Assembly (NCBI RefSeq): GCF_016820535.1
Contig: NZ_JADHDY010000003.1
Coordinates: 248,001-312,000, forward strand
Direction of reading: 5' to 3'
Source: Sporosarcina beigongshangi
GTDB taxonomy: Bacteria > Actinomycetota > Actinomycetes > Actinomycetales > Micrococcaceae
Length of the DNA: 64,000 bases
Under the pieces are notes generated by a model. That model searched no databases. It saw only the letters and a list, made by a program, of their open reading frames with translations, and had not been told where the DNA came from. Positions 61,713-64,000 of the stretch are shown one piece after another. Each line of letters begins with the position of its first letter. Within the stretch, counting starts at the first letter, position 1. The translations under genes and the position numbers were made by a program.

Positions 61713-62972
61713 TCAGCGCAGCGGGTCGAAGTGGCGCATGGTGGCCGGCGGGGTGTTGCCCGTGAGCCCGGCCGCCACCATCTTGCCGGTCAGCGGTCCC
61801 AGCGCAATCCCCCACATGCCGTGGCCGCCGGCCACGTGCACGCGCGGTGACTTCGTGGCACCAACCAGCGGGAAGCCGTCGGTGGTGCAGGGGCGCGAAC
61901 CCACCCATTCCTCTGTCCGGTCCTCCCAGTTGATGCCGGTGAACATGGGCGAGGCAGCGTCCACGATCGCCTTGATGCGGCGCGGGTCGAGGGGCGCGTC
62001 GGCGGCGCGGAACTCCATCATGCCGGCCACCCGGAGCCTGTCGCCCAACGGCGTGCAGGCGACCCGCTGCGCCGGGAAATAGATGGGGCGGGTGGGCATT
62101 TCGTCGGGAACCACTGTGAAGCTGTAGCCGCGGCCTGCCTGGACCACGCGCTTGACGCCAAACTTGCGGGCGAGCGTCCCCAGCCACGCACCCGTGGCGA
62201 GGACAACGGCGTCGGCCTTGATGAGCCGGCCCTCGGAGCCGATCACGTCCACACCGCTGCCGGTGTCGCGGACATCGAACACGGTGAAGGCGGTGGTCAG
62301 CGTGGCGCCGCGGGCAACCACGGTCTCGGCGAGCGAGCGCATGAATGCCGGAGGGTGGATGAAGCGCTGCTTTTGGATCTGGATGCCGGCAACCACGCCG
62401 GTGCCCAGGGTTGGCTCCATGGCGCGGATCTCCTCCCCGCTCATGAGGTTGAAGTCGACGTCTCCGCCGGTTTCCCGGATGACGTGGAATTCCTTGACCA
62501 GGGCGTCGCGGTCCTTGAGCGAGGCGAAGCCTGTCAGGAACGGTTCGGCGGGATGTGTGGGTTCGGCGACCGCGGGCGTGCCTGCGGCAATCTCGTCGAA
62601 GGCGTCGATGCCGCTGCGGCCGATCTCGGCGAAGATCGCCATGGCGGCCCGCCACTTGCCGGGCGTGCAGTTGCGGGCAAAGCCCAGCAGGAACTTCAGC
62701 AGGGCGGGGTCGGTGGAGACCGGGATGTACAGCGGCGAGGCCGGATCCAGCATCGCCTTGACCCCGTACGTCAACACGGACGGCTCGCTCAGCGGCAGGG
62801 TCAGGGCTGGCGTCAGCCAGCCCGCGTTGCCCCAGGACGAGCCCGACGCCACCTCGCCGCGGTCCACCACGGTGACCTGGATGCCCTGCTCCTGCAGGTA
62901 CCAGGCCGTCGACAGGCCAATGATTCCCGCACCAACTACAACCACATGCCCAGGCGCCTTTGCACTGACCAC
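61713..62972 (-). CDS. dadA: D-amino-acid dehydrogenase (DadA-like FAD oxidoreductase)
   Basis: DAO-family flavoprotein of 419 residues. The FAD motif is VVVVGAGIIGLSTAWYLQEQG at residue 10. GSSWGNAGWLTPALTLPLSEP near residue 44 and the C-terminal GHGMWGIALGPLTGKMVA are typical of DadA, which oxidises D-alanine and other D-amino acids to 2-oxo acids. It starts with GTG at 62972 with GAGGAG about 8 bases upstream. It has no obvious link to the pectin genes on either side. Confidence 0.85.
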   Translation of the reverse strand: MVSAKAPGHVVVVGAGIIGLSTAWYLQEQGIQVTVVDRGEVASGSSWGNAGWLTPALTLPLSEPSVLTYGVKAMLDPASPLYIPVSTDPALLKFLLGFARNCTPGKWRAAMAIFAEIGRSGIDAFDEIAAGTPAVAEPTHPAEPFLTGFASLKDRDALVKEFHVIRETGGDVDFNLMSGEEIRAMEPTLGTGVVAGIQIQKQRFIHPPAFMRSLAETVVARGATLTTAFTVFDVRDTGSGVDVIGSEGRLIKADAVVLATGAWLGTLARKFGVKRVVQAGRGYSFTVVPDEMPTRPIYFPAQRVACTPLGDRLRVAGMMEFRAADAPLDPRRIKAIVDAASPMFTGINWEDRTEEWVGSRPCTTDGFPLVGATKSPRVHVAGGHGMWGIALGPLTGKMVAAGLTGNTPPATMRHFDPLR

Positions 62973-63065
62973 GATTCACACTCCTCGCGCGATTGGCCGG
63001 CCTGCTGCCGACGCTATTCCCAACATAATCATGTTTGCCATTTCCCCCAAATGGCTGTCACTGCA

Positions 63066-63115
63066 AAGCACGACGGCGCGTCCCCCGCTTGGGTGGGGAA
63101 CGCGCCGTCGTGCTT
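63066..63115 (-). terminator. Terminator hairpin after the rhamnogalacturonan lyase gene
   Basis: AAGCACGACGGCGCGT and ACGCGCCGTCGTGCTT form a perfect 16-base-pair stem whose interior C/G runs can pair further. Read on the minus strand it lies 8 bases after the lyase stop and ends in a short T pair. Confidence 0.82.
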
Positions 63116-63123
63116 GGGGCGGG

Positions 63124-64000
63124 TTAGTTGACGGGCGGCCCCGTCACCTTGATGCCGGTCCAGCCGTGGAGGGTTCCGTCCCCGTTGAACAGGATCAGCT
63201 TGTTGTTGCCGGGCCGGGTGCTGTCCGGGGTGGTCACCGTGATGGTGCCGTCGGCGGATGCCTCGTGCCAGCCGAGGCCGGTCTCGTTGAGGTAGACGTA
63301 GAACGGTTCGCCGGCTGCCAGGTTGGCGAGCACCACCTCGGAAGCTCCGCGCGGGAATTGCTCCTTGCCCAGGCCGAGATCGAGCTGGGTGTCCTTCTTC
63401 AGCGTCTTGGCGTCAGCCGGTTCCGGCGCGGGTGCCGGCTCCGGGTTGACCGCTTCCCCAGGTGCCGGTTCGGCGCCCGTGTAGGCGATGCTCGGCGCTG
63501 CCGGCTTCTCCATGCCCTCACCCAGGAAGTACGAGGTGTGGGGCGGCTGGTTGTAGGCGGTGTTCTGCCAAGCCACGCCCATGCGGTAGACCGGGTCGGA
63601 CTGCAGGGTGCGCAGCCTGGTCTCGGTCAGGTCCACGGTGGTGGCGATGCGCAGGGCCGAGGAGTCGTCCAAACGCGTCACGATTTCCTCGCGCCAGTCG
63701 CCGAAGAGGTCGGCCTGCAGCGAGGGGTTGCCCTTCGTGTCGTTGTTGGACAGCGTTCCTTCGGCGCGGTAGACCTCCTTGCTGGTGTTGGTGGTCCAGT
63801 CCCACTTGGAGATGGTCGGCACGCCGGTGCGGGTGGCCTCCGTCCAGTCATGGTCGGTGATCTCCCGCAGGAGGTCCCCGTCCCACCACGTGAGGAAGTT
63901 GGCGGCCGGGATGCTGGTGCTGATGAGCTCGCCGTTGGCGGCCACCAGCTGTCCCACGGGAGAGTTCCAGGCAGCGTCGCCGCCGATGGCCCAGCCTTCG
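63124..64000 (-). CDS. PL11 rhamnogalacturonan lyase, C-terminal part (partial)
   Basis: The frame continues past the right edge; the N-terminal part is missing. The visible 292 residues contain strong family 11 polysaccharide lyase stretches: EGWAIGGDAAWNSPVGQL, NFLTWWDGDLLREITDH, LFGDWREEIVTRLDDSS and VYRMGVAWQNTAYNQPPHTS, ending in YFLGEG. PL11 enzymes cut the rhamnogalacturonan I backbone of pectin by beta-elimination and are normally secreted. A Pro/Glu/Ala-rich linker and an extra C-terminal domain of about 90 residues follow, with no cell-wall sorting motif. Confidence 0.88.
   Translation of the reverse strand, partial: EGWAIGGDAAWNSPVGQLVAANGELISTSIPAANFLTWWDGDLLREITDHDWTEATRTGVPTISKWDWTTNTSKEVYRAEGTLSNNDTKGNPSLQADLFGDWREEIVTRLDDSSALRIATTVDLTETRLRTLQSDPVYRMGVAWQNTAYNQPPHTSYFLGEGMEKPAAPSIAYTGAEPAPGEAVNPEPAPAPEPADAKTLKKDTQLDLGLGKEQFPRGASEVVLANLAAGEPFYVYLNETGLGWHEASADGTITVTTPDSTRPGNNKLILFNGDGTLHGWTGIKVTGPPVN

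Overview
The window is GC-rich, densely coded actinobacterial chromosome, most like Arthrobacter and its relatives (Micrococcaceae). Supporting features are a 32-residue bS22-type ribosomal protein, a BldC-type regulator, Rex, a system II cytochrome c maturation operon, sugar ABC importers without their own ATPase, frequent GTG/TTG starts and ATGA-type gene overlaps. No tRNA, rRNA, CRISPR array, transposase or phage gene was seen.

Region 1 (1-12.5 kb): the partial half of an ABC exporter with a degenerate nucleotide-binding domain, an unknown 8-TM protein, then a myo-inositol catabolism locus. On the minus strand the order of transcription is iolC, an aldolase, iolD, mmsA/iolA, an iolE-like gene and iolG. 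A divergent GntR regulator with iolB faces it across a promoter region carrying repeated TTGTCCTGTCAA-type motifs. Region 2 (12.5-14.3 kb): ACC deaminase (acdS) divergent from an FCD-type GntR regulator, with a near-perfect palindrome between them. Region 3 (14.4-20.8 kb): a thu-like disaccharide operon (binding protein, two permeases, ThuA, Gfo/Idh oxidoreductase) controlled by a divergent LacI regulator with two TAAAGCGCTTTA operators. Region 4 (20.8-28.3 kb): a MarR / flavin monooxygenase / F420-type reductase / OsmC group, an ABC-F protein, a trimethylamine-monooxygenase-like FMO and a small DoxX-like membrane protein.

Region 5 (28.4-41 kb) looks like conserved core: ccsB-resB-ccdA-resA, a histidine phosphatase, YceI, two Pro-rich membrane proteins, rex, a glutaredoxin-like protein, a HAD hydrolase, bS22, bldC, and DAHP synthase preceded by a probable Trp/Phe-codon leader and attenuator, then a CE7 esterase.

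Region 6 (41-64 kb) is the most interesting part and reads as a pectin/uronate utilisation island. It has one permease pair with a coupled 27-codon leader ORF, three related solute-binding proteins, two coupled alpha/beta-hydrolases (likely deacetylases), an L-talarate/galactarate dehydratase-type enolase, a Gfo/Idh-PmoA-like fusion and an M24-like protein lacking its metal-binding aspartates. A divergent operon follows (Gfo/Idh, NAD-dependent sugar dehydrogenase/epimerase, 5-dehydro-4-deoxyglucarate dehydratase, a second enolase-superfamily dehydratase, 2,5-dioxopentanoate dehydrogenase), then its LacI regulator. Beyond a D-amino-acid dehydrogenase lies the C-terminal half of a PL11 rhamnogalacturonan lyase. 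Together these supply a route uronate -> aldarate -> 5-dehydro-4-deoxyglucarate -> 2,5-dioxopentanoate -> 2-oxoglutarate. A shared operator, AGAAAGCGTTTTCT, occurs both before the uptake genes and before the LacI gene.
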